Part shown: positions 1 through 7,236 of the stretch, piece after piece | How the letters are laid out: every line of letters begins with the position of its first letter | Numbering within the stretch: position 1 is the stretch's first letter | Assembly (NCBI GenBank): GCA_031274115.1 | Contig: JAISQP010000086.1 | Location: 1 to 12,318 of the forward strand | From: Synergistaceae bacterium | GTDB taxonomy: Bacteria > Synergistota > Synergistia > Synergistales > Synergistaceae | Direction of reading: 5' to 3' | DNA: 12,318 nucleotides | Notes under the pieces: model-generated | Told to the model about the DNA's origin: nothing | The model's database searches: none | Seen by the model: the letters and a program-made list of their open reading frames with translations, nothing else | Program-made: the position numbers and the translations under genes

Positions 1-1
1 A

Positions 2-620
2 AACAATGGAGGCGTCGGTCTCTTCGGATCCATAGGCCGGGAGGGCCGGGTGGCGGATTTAAACATCCGGGAGGCGGATATCAGCGGCGGTTGGAACGTC
101 GGCGGAGTGGCCGGTTACAACGGCGGATCCCTCGTGAACGTTTCGGTCGTCGGTAAAGTCAGCGGAGTTTTGGACAACACAGGGGGGCTGGCCGGGCTCA
201 ACGGCGGCGTTATCCGGGACTGCCGCGCGAACGTCGCCGTAGAGGGGGAGAGCGCTGTCGGGGGACTCGCCGGAAGCAACAACGGCGAGATTACAGCTTG
301 CGTGGCGACAGCGGCGGCGTGCGTCGGGGAGGATAACGCCGGCGGGATAGCCGGGATGAACGCGGGTACAATATCAGACAGCTTGGCGAGCGGATATGTG
401 GAGGGGGTTATCCGGGCCGGAGGAATAGCGGGGCTCAACCGGGGAATGGTCAACAACTCCGCCGCAAGCGGCGCCGTCTCTGGAATCGAGGCTTTAGGCG
501 GGCTCGTCGGGGATAACGGCGGATTACTCCGCGACAGCCTCTCCAGCGCCTGCGTCAGGGGAGTGGACATTGTCGGGGGCTTGATCGGTTTTGACTCCGG
601 CGGCAAATCGCGAAGCTGCG
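2..620 (+). repeat. GLUG repeat array 1 (partial at the left edge)
   Basis: This part of the protein carries a GLFG lead-in and then about seven repeats with the core GG[VLI][AVI]G plus two residues, the second usually N, each followed by a short strand ending in a small-residue pair and V. The period is about 23-25 residues. DNA copies have diverged, so the array is a protein repeat rather than a recent DNA tandem repeat. Confidence 0.8.
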
Positions 621-2785
621 CGTTCGACTTTCAGGCGTCCGGGCTGACGAGAGGAATTGGATCAGGAAAGGCCGACCGCTCTGTTCCCGCTGAAGGCTGT
701 TCGGGCCGCGAAACGACGTCCGCGGGAACGCCGGTACCTGGACTCGGAGGCGCGTGGGAGTTCACGAAGGGCTGCTACCCAACGCCGCTCGCTCTGGCCC
801 AAAGCCGGAACGCCGGGATAAAAGCGGCAGTCGGTCTTGCGAGCGTCGCTGTGAAGTTTGCGAAGGGCGACACTTCCTCGAAAGTTACGAAGGCTTTTAA
901 ACTCCCTTTAACTACAAAAGAAGGAGAGGCTATAACGTGGAGGGCCGTAAACGGCGCCCTCACGGTCGGCCCGGACGGGAGCGCCAATGCGCGTTCCGAC
1001 CGGGATGAGATCGAGCTTGTCGCATCCGCGGCTTCCAACGTGAAAATACTGAAATTGACGATGCGAAAGGGCGAAACTTACAATTACAGAAGCCGCATAC
1101 GGCGGATATTTTCACGCGGAGACGGAAGCAAGGCCAGTCCCTATGAGGTGGCGACTCCGGAACAGCTCGCGCTCTTATCAGATATTGTAAACGATGGAGA
1201 GAGCTGCAGAGGACTCTTCTTCAAACTCACTGAAAATATTGATCTGGGAAACTCTGATTGGACGCCCGTCGGATCTTACAGAAGCCCTTTCAACGGCCGT
1301 TTCGACGGAGGAGGAAAGACCGTTTCGAATTTGAATATATATAAGTCGTTCGAAAACGCGATCGGCCTTTTTGGTTACGTAGGCGAGAGCGGCAGCGTCA
1401 AAAACCTCGTAATGGCTCACGCCAATGTGACAGGCGGGGCGTTCGTCGCGATTCTCGTCGGGCATAACAGCGGAACTGTCTCAAACTGCGCGGTGAACGG
1501 CAGCGTCAATGGATCGGGGTTCAACATCGGAGGGCTCGCGGGCGCCAATCACGGCAGAATCACTGAAAGTTCCGCGAACGCGAAGGTGACGGCAAGGCGC
1601 TTCTCAGTAGGAGGGCTTGTAGGCGTCAACTATGGAAGAACCGCCGATTGCGTTTCGAGCTGTGACGTAAACGGAGAAGGGGACGTCGGGGGGCTGGTAG
1701 GCGTGAATATCGGCGTTCTGTGGGACGGAACGGCGACCGGAGAAACTCGCGGCGAGACGGACGTGGGCGGGTTGGTCGGAGTGAACGGGGACGGAGGAGA
1801 TATCTCCAACAGCACCGCGGGGTCGAGCGTCAAGGGGGGCGACAACGTCGGAGGACTCGTCGGAAGCAACAGCAGCGAGGTAAGCGACAGCGCCGCGAAG
1901 GGCGACGTCTTTGGGACCGAGCGCGCAGGAGGACTGGTCGGGAAAAACTACGAAGGGGCGATTATAAACTGCGCCGCCGGCGGGAGTGTTAACGGAAACT
2001 ACTGCGTCGGAGGGCTGGTCGGGATAAACATCGAGGGAATCGTGAAAGGATGCGCGTCCAGCGGATACGTGAGCGGCGATTTCCGGCTCGGAGGGCTCAT
2101 CGGCTCGAACATCGACAGTGTTACGAACAGCATGGCGAGCGGCGCCGTGACGGGAAACCGCGACGTCGGAGGCTTAGTCGGGGGCAACCTAAACCCGCTC
2201 GACCGGCAGGCCGGCTCGGCCATGTCGAACTCTTTAGCGACAGGCAGGGTAAAAGCCGCGGGGATGAACTCCGGCGGACTGGCGGGAGCAAGTTTCAGCC
2301 CGATTTTGAAGTGTGTTTTCGACACAACAGGGACAAGCCGCTCGAACGCGGCCGGGCTTCTCGAAACGCCGATAGGAAAGGTTTCAGCCGCCGGACTCTC
2401 TACCTCCGAACTGATATCTATGACCGGGCCTATGAAAGAGCTGGGCGGCGGATGGAAGTTCAAACGGAATTATTACCCCGTTCCCTCCGGGCTGATAAAC
2501 AGCGTCAACCCCACTGTGCGGGCAATCTCCGAGATCTCGGCGACGCCGATTTATTTTGAGCCCGGTCAGTCCCCAGCAAAGGTAACGGGGTCTTTCAAGA
2601 TTCCTTTGACGACAGCGGATGGTTCGCCAATCAGATGGAGCGTAGCGCCGCCTGATACCCTGAAGATAAGTCGATCCGGAGTCGTCACGATTAATTCACA
2701 GGACAATGGGAAAGACGTCGAGTTGACTGCGGAGGCAAAGGGAGCGAGGAAGACTTTCAGACTTACTGTTCTGTTGGCGCAATGA
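2..2785 (+). CDS. GLUG-motif repeat surface or secreted protein, 5'-truncated by the window
   Basis: The reading frame is open to the left edge. Codons upstream of the first candidate start (GTG at 50) read GLFGSIG, a typical start of a GLUG array, so the gene begins outside the window and no signal peptide can be seen. The visible part, about 927 residues, has two copies of one composite module. Copy 1 has about seven GLUG-type repeats (GGVAG, GGLAG, GGIAG forms followed by N or D, roughly every 23-25 residues), a linker ending in a YPTP motif and an Ig-like domain. Copy 2 (from about 1114) opens with the usual lead-in of this class (GDGSKASPYEVATPEQLALL, then an FKLTENIDL strand), followed by about eleven repeats, a YPVP linker and a second Ig-like domain ending at the stop. 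GLUG proteins are generally extracellular and adhesive or protease-associated; that role is inferred from the family. No sorting signal, autotransporter barrel or other C-terminal anchor is visible. TGA at 2783-2785 lies inside the 3' end of tadA. Confidence 0.9.
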   Translation, partial: NNGGVGLFGSIGREGRVADLNIREADISGGWNVGGVAGYNGGSLVNVSVVGKVSGVLDNTGGLAGLNGGVIRDCRANVAVEGESAVGGLAGSNNGEITACVATAAACVGEDNAGGIAGMNAGTISDSLASGYVEGVIRAGGIAGLNRGMVNNSAASGAVSGIEALGGLVGDNGGLLRDSLSSACVRGVDIVGGLIGFDSGGKSRSCAFDFQASGLTRGIGSGKADRSVPAEGCSGRETTSAGTPVPGLGGAWEFTKGCYPTPLALAQSRNAGIKAAVGLASVAVKFAKGDTSSKVTKAFKLPLTTKEGEAITWRAVNGALTVGPDGSANARSDRDEIELVASAASNVKILKLTMRKGETYNYRSRIRRIFSRGDGSKASPYEVATPEQLALLSDIVNDGESCRGLFFKLTENIDLGNSDWTPVGSYRSPFNGRFDGGGKTVSNLNIYKSFENAIGLFGYVGESGSVKNLVMAHANVTGGAFVAILVGHNSGTVSNCAVNGSVNGSGFNIGGLAGANHGRITESSANAKVTARRFSVGGLVGVNYGRTADCVSSCDVNGEGDVGGLVGVNIGVLWDGTATGETRGETDVGGLVGVNGDGGDISNSTAGSSVKGGDNVGGLVGSNSSEVSDSAAKGDVFGTERAGGLVGKNYEGAIINCAAGGSVNGNYCVGGLVGINIEGIVKGCASSGYVSGDFRLGGLIGSNIDSVTNSMASGAVTGNRDVGGLVGGNLNPLDRQAGSAMSNSLATGRVKAAGMNSGGLAGASFSPILKCVFDTTGTSRSNAAGLLETPIGKVSAAGLSTSELISMTGPMKELGGGWKFKRNYYPVPSGLINSVNPTVRAISEISATPIYFEPGQSPAKVTGSFKIPLTTADGSPIRWSVAPPDTLKISRSGVVTINSQDNGKDVELTAEAKGARKTFRLTVLLAQ
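1358..2310 (+). repeat. GLUG repeat array 2
   Basis: A lead-in GLFGYVG is followed by one degenerate repeat (ILVGHN) and about ten clear repeats, mostly GGLVG or GGLAG followed by a variable residue and N. The array is longer than array 1 and its cores are more uniform (GGLVG dominates), which suggests the two arrays expanded separately after duplication of the module. Confidence 0.8.
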
Positions 2786-3245
2786 CCTTCGCGTTGCGCT
2801 CTCTCCTCGAAAGAAAGAATTTTTTGAGCAGCGACGCGCATTCGACCCGTAATACCCCTGACGTAACGGAGCATCTGAAAGGCATGCGGGCGTCCCGAAA
2901 AACGTCGTAGATAGATCCGGCGGCGCCCGCCTTCGGGTCCTTGGCGCCGAAGACCACCCTGGTCACGCGAGTCTGAATTATAGCGCCGGCGCACATCAGG
3001 CACGGCTCGAGCGTTACATAGAGCGTACAGCCGTCGAAACGCCAGGTCCCCAGGGTCTCTCCGGCCTCCGCCAGCGCCATCATCTCGGCGTGAGCGAACG
3101 GCATCGAGCCGATCAGTCTTTCGTTGCTCCCTCTGCCGATTATCACGCCGTCGTGCACGACGACCGCTCCTACTGGAATTTCGTTCCTCACGAAAGCTCG
3201 TTTTGCCTCATCAAGCGCGGATAACATAAAAAAAATATCCTTCAA
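2763..3245 (-). CDS. tadA: tRNA-specific adenosine deaminase TadA
   Basis: This is a cytosolic zinc deaminase that converts the wobble adenosine A34 to inosine, in bacteria mainly in tRNA-Arg(ACG). The 160-residue product has the full cytidine-deaminase-fold signature. H52-A-E54 gives one zinc ligand and the catalytic proton shuttle. P81-C82-x-x-C85 gives the other two zinc ligands. The family stretches YVTLEPC, VVFGAKDPKAGAAGS and a C-terminal FF...RR helix are also present. The TTG at 3243-3245 is chosen because GAGGAG lies 5 nt upstream and because the encoded DIFFMLSALDEAKRA matches the usual D/E-x-[YF]-M N-terminus. The internal ATG (M7) would cut that helix. The gene is divergent from ogt and its last 23 bp overlap the convergent GLUG gene. 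Identification is secure. Confidence 0.96.
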   Translation of the reverse strand: MKDIFFMLSALDEAKRAFVRNEIPVGAVVVHDGVIIGRGSNERLIGSMPFAHAEMMALAEAGETLGTWRFDGCTLYVTLEPCLMCAGAIIQTRVTRVVFGAKDPKAGAAGSIYDVFRDARMPFRCSVTSGVLRVECASLLKKFFLSRRERNAKVIAPTEQ

Positions 3246-3263
3246 AGCCCACTCCTCGTTTCG

Positions 3264-3302
3264 TGATTGTTAGCGATAAGTTATATTATAATAATACAAT
3301 AT
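3264..3302. promoter_or_regulatory. AT-rich divergent promoter region between tadA and ogt
   Basis: The region contains a perfect TATAAT on the + strand at 3287-3292 and a perfect TATAAT on the - strand at 3290-3285, overlapping each other. A + strand alternative is TTGTTA (3267-3272) with TAATAA (3289-3294), spacer 16. No convincing -35 box exists for the - strand. Predicted leaders are about 30 nt for both genes. The -10 boxes fall inside the longest possible ogt reading frame, which argues for the shorter ogt start. Confidence 0.5.
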
Positions 3303-3315
3303 TTTGCGAATTATC

Positions 3316-3323
3316 GAGGAGGT
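3316..3323 (+). promoter_or_regulatory. Strong Shine-Dalgarno deciding the ogt start
   Basis: GAGGAGGT lies 8 nt upstream of the GTG at 3332. It is a near-perfect complement to the 16S rRNA tail. It selects GTG 3332 over the upstream in-frame start at 3263, which has no such site and would add 23 residues unlike the family. Confidence 0.75.
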
Positions 3324-3331
3324 CCTTCCTG

Positions 3332-3823
3332 GTGATAGAAAAAACAATTTATGAATCCCCAATAGGGAAAATTGAGATATCGACGAGTTCCCGAGGAGTA
3401 ATGGACTTGTCGTTCATGGCGAGCGGCAAAATTCTCGAAAAACCGGGAGACGGACCATCGAACAAGTTTCTTAGAGAGTGCGTTGCGCAGCTCGACGAGT
3501 ATTTCGATCGCCGCAGGACCAGCTTCGACATTCCGCTCGACCTGAATGGCACCCCTTTTCAGCGCGCGGTCTGGCGCGCGCTTCTTCTTATTCCATACGG
3601 CTCTACGTGGAGCTACGGAAAACTGGCGTCTCAGATCGGAAGGCCAAACGCCTCGCGCGCGGTTGGCGGAGCGAATCATCGCAACCCTGTCTCAATCATC
3701 GTGCCCTGTCACAGGGTGATAGGCGGCGACGGCAGTCTTACGGGCTACGGGGGCGGGTTGTGGCGAAAAGAGTGGCTTTTGCTTCACGAGGCTAACTTCA
3801 AAGCGGACGTCGAGAGCGAATAA
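3332..3823 (+). CDS. ogt: Methylated-DNA--protein-cysteine S-methyltransferase
   Basis: This suicide repair protein transfers the alkyl group from O6-alkylguanine (and O4-alkylthymine) to its own cysteine. From the GTG at 3332 the product is 163 residues, normal for the Ogt type. The N-terminal part (about 1-75) is the variable ribonuclease-H-like domain. The DNA-binding domain follows, with TPFQRAVWRAL (74-84), the SRAVGGA arginine-finger helix (R109), N118 of the Asn hinge, and the active site P125-C126-H127-R128. The closing GYGGGLWRKEWLLLHE is typical. The gene stands alone between the divergent tadA and the gap promoter. It could be named mgt or ogt; there is no Ada-type regulatory domain. 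Function is certain from the PCHR motif and surrounding residues. Confidence 0.95.
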   Translation: MIEKTIYESPIGKIEISTSSRGVMDLSFMASGKILEKPGDGPSNKFLRECVAQLDEYFDRRRTSFDIPLDLNGTPFQRAVWRALLLIPYGSTWSYGKLASQIGRPNASRAVGGANHRNPVSIIVPCHRVIGGDGSLTGYGGGLWRKEWLLLHEANFKADVESE

Positions 3824-3854
3824 CCGCGGCGCGGATAAATGAGGCAATGGGACG

Positions 3855-3882
3855 TTGACCGTTTCCGCCTTTTAAGTATAAT
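3855..3882 (+). promoter_or_regulatory. Sigma70-type promoter of the gap-pgk-tpiA operon
   Basis: TTGACC at 3855-3860 (5 of 6 consensus) and TATAAT at 3877-3882 (perfect) are separated by a 16-nt spacer. Transcription should begin near 3889, giving a leader of about 68 nt before the gap ATG. GGGAGGT at 3942-3948 is the ribosome binding site, 8 nt before the ATG. I see no clear operator or riboswitch in the leader. Confidence 0.8.
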
Positions 3883-3956
3883 TTATTAACTTCATTCTGC
3901 GTTCAAGTTTAGCAATAGACAGGTTCCAATCAAATAATTCAGGGAGGTTTTTTGAA

Positions 3957-4982
3957 ATGGCAAAGGTAAAATTGGCGATCAACGGATTTGGGCGCATAGG
4001 GCGAGTTTTCCTCCGCTCTTACTTCGCTACAGGGAACCACGATTTCGACATCGTGGCGGTAAACGACCTGACTCCGCCGGATGTGTTGGAATATCTCCTG
4101 AAATACGACTCGGTCTTCCGCAGGTTCAACGGAACGGTCGAGCTCTCGGGAGACGTTCTCTCGGTAAACGGCTGCAAGATCAAGGCTGTCGCGGAGCCGG
4201 ATCCCGCCAAGCTGCCATGGAAGGAGCTGGGCGTCGATATAGTGTTGGAGAGCACCGGGCGTTTCACGGACGGAGAGAAGGCGAAGGCTCACATAACGGC
4301 TGGAGCGAAGAAGGTAATAATCTCAGCGCCGGCGACGAATCCGGACGTAACGATAGTCCTGGGAGTGAACAGCGACTCTTACGACCCTGCCAAGCACAAC
4401 ATCATATCCAACGCGAGCTGCACGACAAATTGCCTTGCGCCTGTGGTGAAGGCTATACACGAGCGTTTTGGAATAGTGAAGGGTCTCATGAACACAATTC
4501 ATTCGTACACGAACGACCAGGTTACGCTCGACTTCCCGCCCAAAAAAGGGCTTTCCGCAATTACGCGCGGGAGGGCGGCCGCTCTTTCCATAATACCGAC
4601 CAGCACCGGCGCGGCGAAGGCTATATCGGAAGTCATACCGGAACTCAAGGGAAAGCTCAACGGTTTTTCGCTTCGCGTTCCCACCCCGGACGTCTCCATC
4701 GTCGACCTCACGGCGGAATTGGCCAAGCCGGCGACTAAAGAAGAAATTAACGCCGCCGTCAAGGAATATGCCGACGGGCCGCTGAAGGGCATTCTGGGTT
4801 ATGAGCCCGATGATCTCGTCTCAATGGACTTCCTTGGCGATTATCACTCATCCATTTTCGCTCCGAAGCACACGACCGTAATCGACAACATGGTCAAGGT
4901 TCTCTCGTGGTACGACAACGAGTGGGGCTACAGCACAAGGGTGGCGGACCTCGCGGACCTCATCATAAAGAAAGGGCTGTAG
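3957..4982 (+). CDS. gap: Glyceraldehyde-3-phosphate dehydrogenase, type I
   Basis: This enzyme oxidises and phosphorylates glyceraldehyde-3-phosphate to 1,3-bisphosphoglycerate with NAD+ in glycolysis. The 341-residue protein has the N-terminal Rossmann fold (NGFGRIGR, 9-16), N36-D37 where NAD-dependent forms carry the ribose-binding Asp, the catalytic stretch SNASCTTNC with nucleophile C155, base H182 (HSYTNDQ), substrate arginine R240 (SLRVPTP), and the C-terminal signature WYDNEWGYS. The segment after H182 (about 191-206) is unusual. The common D-x-P-H-K-D-L-R-R-A-R pattern is replaced by a stretch about four residues longer (DFPPKKGLSAITRGR). This is the S-loop that contacts the cofactor of the neighbouring subunit. 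It is the first gene of the operon and one of only two ATG starts in the window. Confidence 0.97.
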   Translation: MAKVKLAINGFGRIGRVFLRSYFATGNHDFDIVAVNDLTPPDVLEYLLKYDSVFRRFNGTVELSGDVLSVNGCKIKAVAEPDPAKLPWKELGVDIVLESTGRFTDGEKAKAHITAGAKKVIISAPATNPDVTIVLGVNSDSYDPAKHNIISNASCTTNCLAPVVKAIHERFGIVKGLMNTIHSYTNDQVTLDFPPKKGLSAITRGRAAALSIIPTSTGAAKAISEVIPELKGKLNGFSLRVPTPDVSIVDLTAELAKPATKEEINAAVKEYADGPLKGILGYEPDDLVSMDFLGDYHSSIFAPKHTTVIDNMVKVLSWYDNEWGYSTRVADLADLIIKKGL

Positions 4983-4985
4983 GCG

Positions 4986-6179
4986 TTGAAGCTCAAGACC
5001 TTTGCGAAAAGCGACGTAACCGGCAAAAAAGTTCTTGTGAGAGTGGACTTCAACGTCCCTCTCGCCTCTGACGGAAAAGTGGCTGACGCCACCAGGATAA
5101 ACGCCCACGTTCCGCTTATAAAAGAGCTGGAGGCCGCCGGCGCCAGGATTGCGCTTGTATCCCATCTCGGCAGGCCGAAGGGCGCCCCGGTTCCAAAATA
5201 CTCTCTCAAGCCGGTTGTGGACGAGCTCGCTAAGATTATCGGCAAGAAAATAGCCTTTGCCGGCGACTGTGTAGGCGACGAGCCCGCGAAGCTGATAGGG
5301 TCCCTTGCGCCTGGAGAGATCGCGGTCCTCGAAAACCTTCGTTTCCATGCCGAGGAGGAAAAAAACGACGCGTCCTTCGCGAAGAAACTCGCATCCCCGT
5401 TCGACGTCTTCGTAATGGACGCGTTCAGCGCCGCTCACAGGGCTCACGCCTCCACGAGGGCCGTGGTCGATTATCTTCCCTCATTCGCCGGACCGCTCCT
5501 GATCCGCGAGATCGAGATGCTCAGTTCCGCCCGGGACAACCCCAAAAAACCTTACATCCTCATATTGGGCGGAGCAAAGGTATCGGACAAGATAGGCGTT
5601 ATCGAAAACATCATGGACAAGGTGGACACGATAATAATCGGAGGGGGCATGGCGTTCACGTTCCTGAAATCTCAGGGCTTAGAGATCGGCAAGTCGCTCT
5701 GCGAGGAGGACAAACTCGATTTCTCCAGGGAGATGTCCAGCCGCGCAAAGTCGAAAGGAGTCTCTATTCTCCTGCCATCTGACGTGGTAGCGGCCTCGGA
5801 GATATCTGAAACCGCGTCATCCTCCATCGTCTCCGCAAACGCTATCCCATCGGACAAGCTGGGGCTCGACATCGGTCCGGAGACGATAAAGGCGTTTAAA
5901 AGCGCCCTTCAAGGCGCAAAAACGGTCTTATGGAACGGACCGATGGGCGTATTCGAGACGCCTCTTTTTGCCGAGGGCACGAAAGCTATCGCGTATCAGC
6001 TTGCTAAAATCACGGCGGACGGAGCTTTTACCGTGGTGGGAGGCGGCGATTCCGCCGCCGCGATCGCAAAGTTCGGCTACGAAAAAGAAGTGAGCCACGT
6101 CTCGACCGGCGGGGGAGCGAGCCTCGAGTTTTTCGAGGGGAAGATACTTCCGGGAGTTGAGCCGTACATTATAGGATAA
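4986..6179 (+). CDS. pgk: Phosphoglycerate kinase
   Basis: This cytosolic enzyme transfers phosphate from 1,3-bisphosphoglycerate to ADP, making ATP and 3-phosphoglycerate, the step after Gap. At 397 residues it is full length. Visible motifs are RVDFNVPL (19-26), R37, SHLGRPKG (59-66), ENLRFH (116-121), AHRAHAS (150-156), GGAKVSDK (195-202), GGGMAFTFL (219-227), WNGPMGVFE (316-324) and the nucleotide-binding VVGGGDSAAAI (350-360), with a typical LPGVE near the C-terminus. The usual VNDAFG is VMDAFS here (143-148), a mild oddity. The start is TTG, only 3 nt after the gap stop, with AAAGGG inside the gap end as ribosome binding site. The tight spacing indicates co-transcription and probably translational coupling with gap. 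Confidence 0.97.
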   Translation: MKLKTFAKSDVTGKKVLVRVDFNVPLASDGKVADATRINAHVPLIKELEAAGARIALVSHLGRPKGAPVPKYSLKPVVDELAKIIGKKIAFAGDCVGDEPAKLIGSLAPGEIAVLENLRFHAEEEKNDASFAKKLASPFDVFVMDAFSAAHRAHASTRAVVDYLPSFAGPLLIREIEMLSSARDNPKKPYILILGGAKVSDKIGVIENIMDKVDTIIIGGGMAFTFLKSQGLEIGKSLCEEDKLDFSREMSSRAKSKGVSILLPSDVVAASEISETASSSIVSANAIPSDKLGLDIGPETIKAFKSALQGAKTVLWNGPMGVFETPLFAEGTKAIAYQLAKITADGAFTVVGGGDSAAAIAKFGYEKEVSHVSTGGGASLEFFEGKILPGVEPYIIG

Positions 6180-6190
6180 AGCGACAATGG

Positions 6191-6230
6191 AGCCGATTAT
6201 ATTCGCGGCTTGCGCGCAGTATAATCGGCT
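6191..6230 (+). other. Perfect inverted repeat between pgk and tpiA
   Basis: Arms AGCCGATTATA (6191-6201) and TATAATCGGCT (6220-6230) are exact 11-bp complements around an 18-nt loop. The loop can fold further through CGCG/CGCG pairs (6204-6207 with 6213-6216). No T-run follows, so it is not a standard intrinsic terminator. It starts 11 nt after the pgk stop. Possible roles are an mRNA stabilising or processing hairpin that sets the pgk/tpiA ratio, or an operator. The right arm contains TATAAT (6220-6225) but no good -35 box at 17 nt. Confidence 0.65.
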
Positions 6231-6291
6231 TCTGTGATTATGGCGCGGCGCATTGTTGCGTGTTTCTTCAAGCGAAAGGACGCGGGATATT

Positions 6292-7086
6292 TTGAGAACG
6301 AAGATAATTGCGGGAAACTGGAAGATGAACAATAATTCTGCGGCGACAAGTGATTTTTTTAACAAACTTGAAGCCTGGCTTGCCTCTGACGATACGGGCA
6401 AAAAAGCTGCATCCGCCGTCAAGGAGAAAAAGATAAGCATCGTGATAGCGCCGCCGTTCACGTCCATCGCCGCCGCAGTCGCGGCAAAGAAGAGCGATGC
6501 AATCGAAGTCGCCGCTCAAAACGCTTACTTCGAGCCCAAGGGCGCCTTCACGGGCGAGATTACGCTGTCGATGCTCGAGGAAGCGGGCTGCGGATATGTC
6601 GTGCTCGGCCACAGCGAGAGACGCCATATCTTTGGGGAGTCCGACGAAATACTCGAAAAGAAATTGCGCGCCGCGCTCGAGTCGAAATTGCTCCCGATCT
6701 TCTGTGTAGGAGAACTTCTGAATGAACGCGAAGCGGGGAAGACGAACGACGTGCTTGCCCGCCAGCTCGACAGCGCATGGAAGAGCCTTAAAGGAGATGT
6801 CGTCGGTGAAAAGGTAGTGATAGCTTACGAACCCGTCTGGGCTATCGGCACAGGGAAGACCGCGAGCGACGACGACGCTGAAAAAGCCTGCGCCTTTATC
6901 CGCGAGCTTGCCACTTCGAAGTTCGGTAAAAAAACCGCCGACGCCCTCAGGATTCAGTACGGCGGTTCCGTGAAGCCGGACAACAGCCGAAGCCTCCTGA
7001 GCCAGCCCGACATAGACGGACTGCTGATAGGCGGCGCGTCGCTCGAAGTAGAGTCCTTCGAAAAAATCCTCGCTGCCGCGCTCTGA
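6292..7086 (+). CDS. tpiA: Triosephosphate isomerase
   Basis: This enzyme interconverts dihydroxyacetone phosphate and glyceraldehyde-3-phosphate, feeding Gap. From the TTG at 6292 the product is 264 residues, slightly longer than the usual 250 or so because of a lysine-rich insert around 34-48. Catalytic residues are all present: K11 (AGNWKMN), H107 (LGHSERR) and E180 (AYEPVWAIGTG). The flexible loop 6 (PVWAIGTGKTAS) and the phosphate-gripping YGGSVK (223-228) and GLLIGGASL (243-251) are intact. The frame could start at TTG 6253, adding 13 residues. The family N-terminus normally lies a few residues before AGNWK, and AAAGGA (6275-6280) precedes 6292 by 11 nt, so the shorter form is preferred. 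It follows pgk after 112 nt containing an inverted repeat. Confidence 0.95.
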   Translation: MRTKIIAGNWKMNNNSAATSDFFNKLEAWLASDDTGKKAASAVKEKKISIVIAPPFTSIAAAVAAKKSDAIEVAAQNAYFEPKGAFTGEITLSMLEEAGCGYVVLGHSERRHIFGESDEILEKKLRAALESKLLPIFCVGELLNEREAGKTNDVLARQLDSAWKSLKGDVVGEKVVIAYEPVWAIGTGKTASDDDAEKACAFIRELATSKFGKKTADALRIQYGGSVKPDNSRSLLSQPDIDGLLIGGASLEVESFEKILAAAL

Positions 7087-7093
7087 GCGATAT

Positions 7094-7123
7094 AAATGTC
7101 ATAACAACTATTATAAGACATTT
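7094..7123. terminator. Weak hairpin between the convergent tpiA and small-gene operons
   Basis: Arms AAATGTC (7094-7100) and GACATTT (7117-7123) are exact complements around a 16-nt AT-rich loop. The + strand continues with TTTTGGG and the - strand with TTTATATC, so it could act weakly in both directions. It begins 7 nt after the tpiA stop. The stem is short and AT-rich, so real terminator activity is uncertain. Nothing else recognisable was found in 7124-7236. Confidence 0.35.
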
Positions 7124-7236
7124 TGGGTGACTCTGACTCGAGCGCATAACTACAGACGCCACAGATAATCCTCAGATTTGGTTTGCCTAGACGTGCGCCC
7201 TGCATGACGGACAGGCGTATTTTGTCTTGTTGCGCC

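Noticed and set aside
115..606. Long - strand frame opposite the first GLUG array (proline/serine-rich translation)
   Set aside because: It is the antisense of glycine- and aspartate-rich repeats, which yields long open Pro/Ser frames by codon bias. It has no ribosome binding site or domain. The same holds for - strand frames at 1630-1869 and 1999-2463.
3263..3331. N-terminal extension of the methyltransferase frame from 3263
   Set aside because: It would add 23 residues with no family counterpart, has no ribosome binding site, and spans the likely -10 boxes. GTG 3332 has GAGGAGGT at 8 nt.
4848..5447. 199-residue - strand frame across the gap-pgk junction
   Set aside because: It is antisense to two unambiguous glycolytic genes and its translation has no recognisable motif.
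6954..7205. Possible decayed fourth copy of the small membrane protein, or another small gene, after paralog 3
   Set aside because: The translation lacks the IDA, W-K-I-L-R and Y-I-M-K...LH motifs. It overlaps the tpiA end and has no Shine-Dalgarno in line with the triplet.
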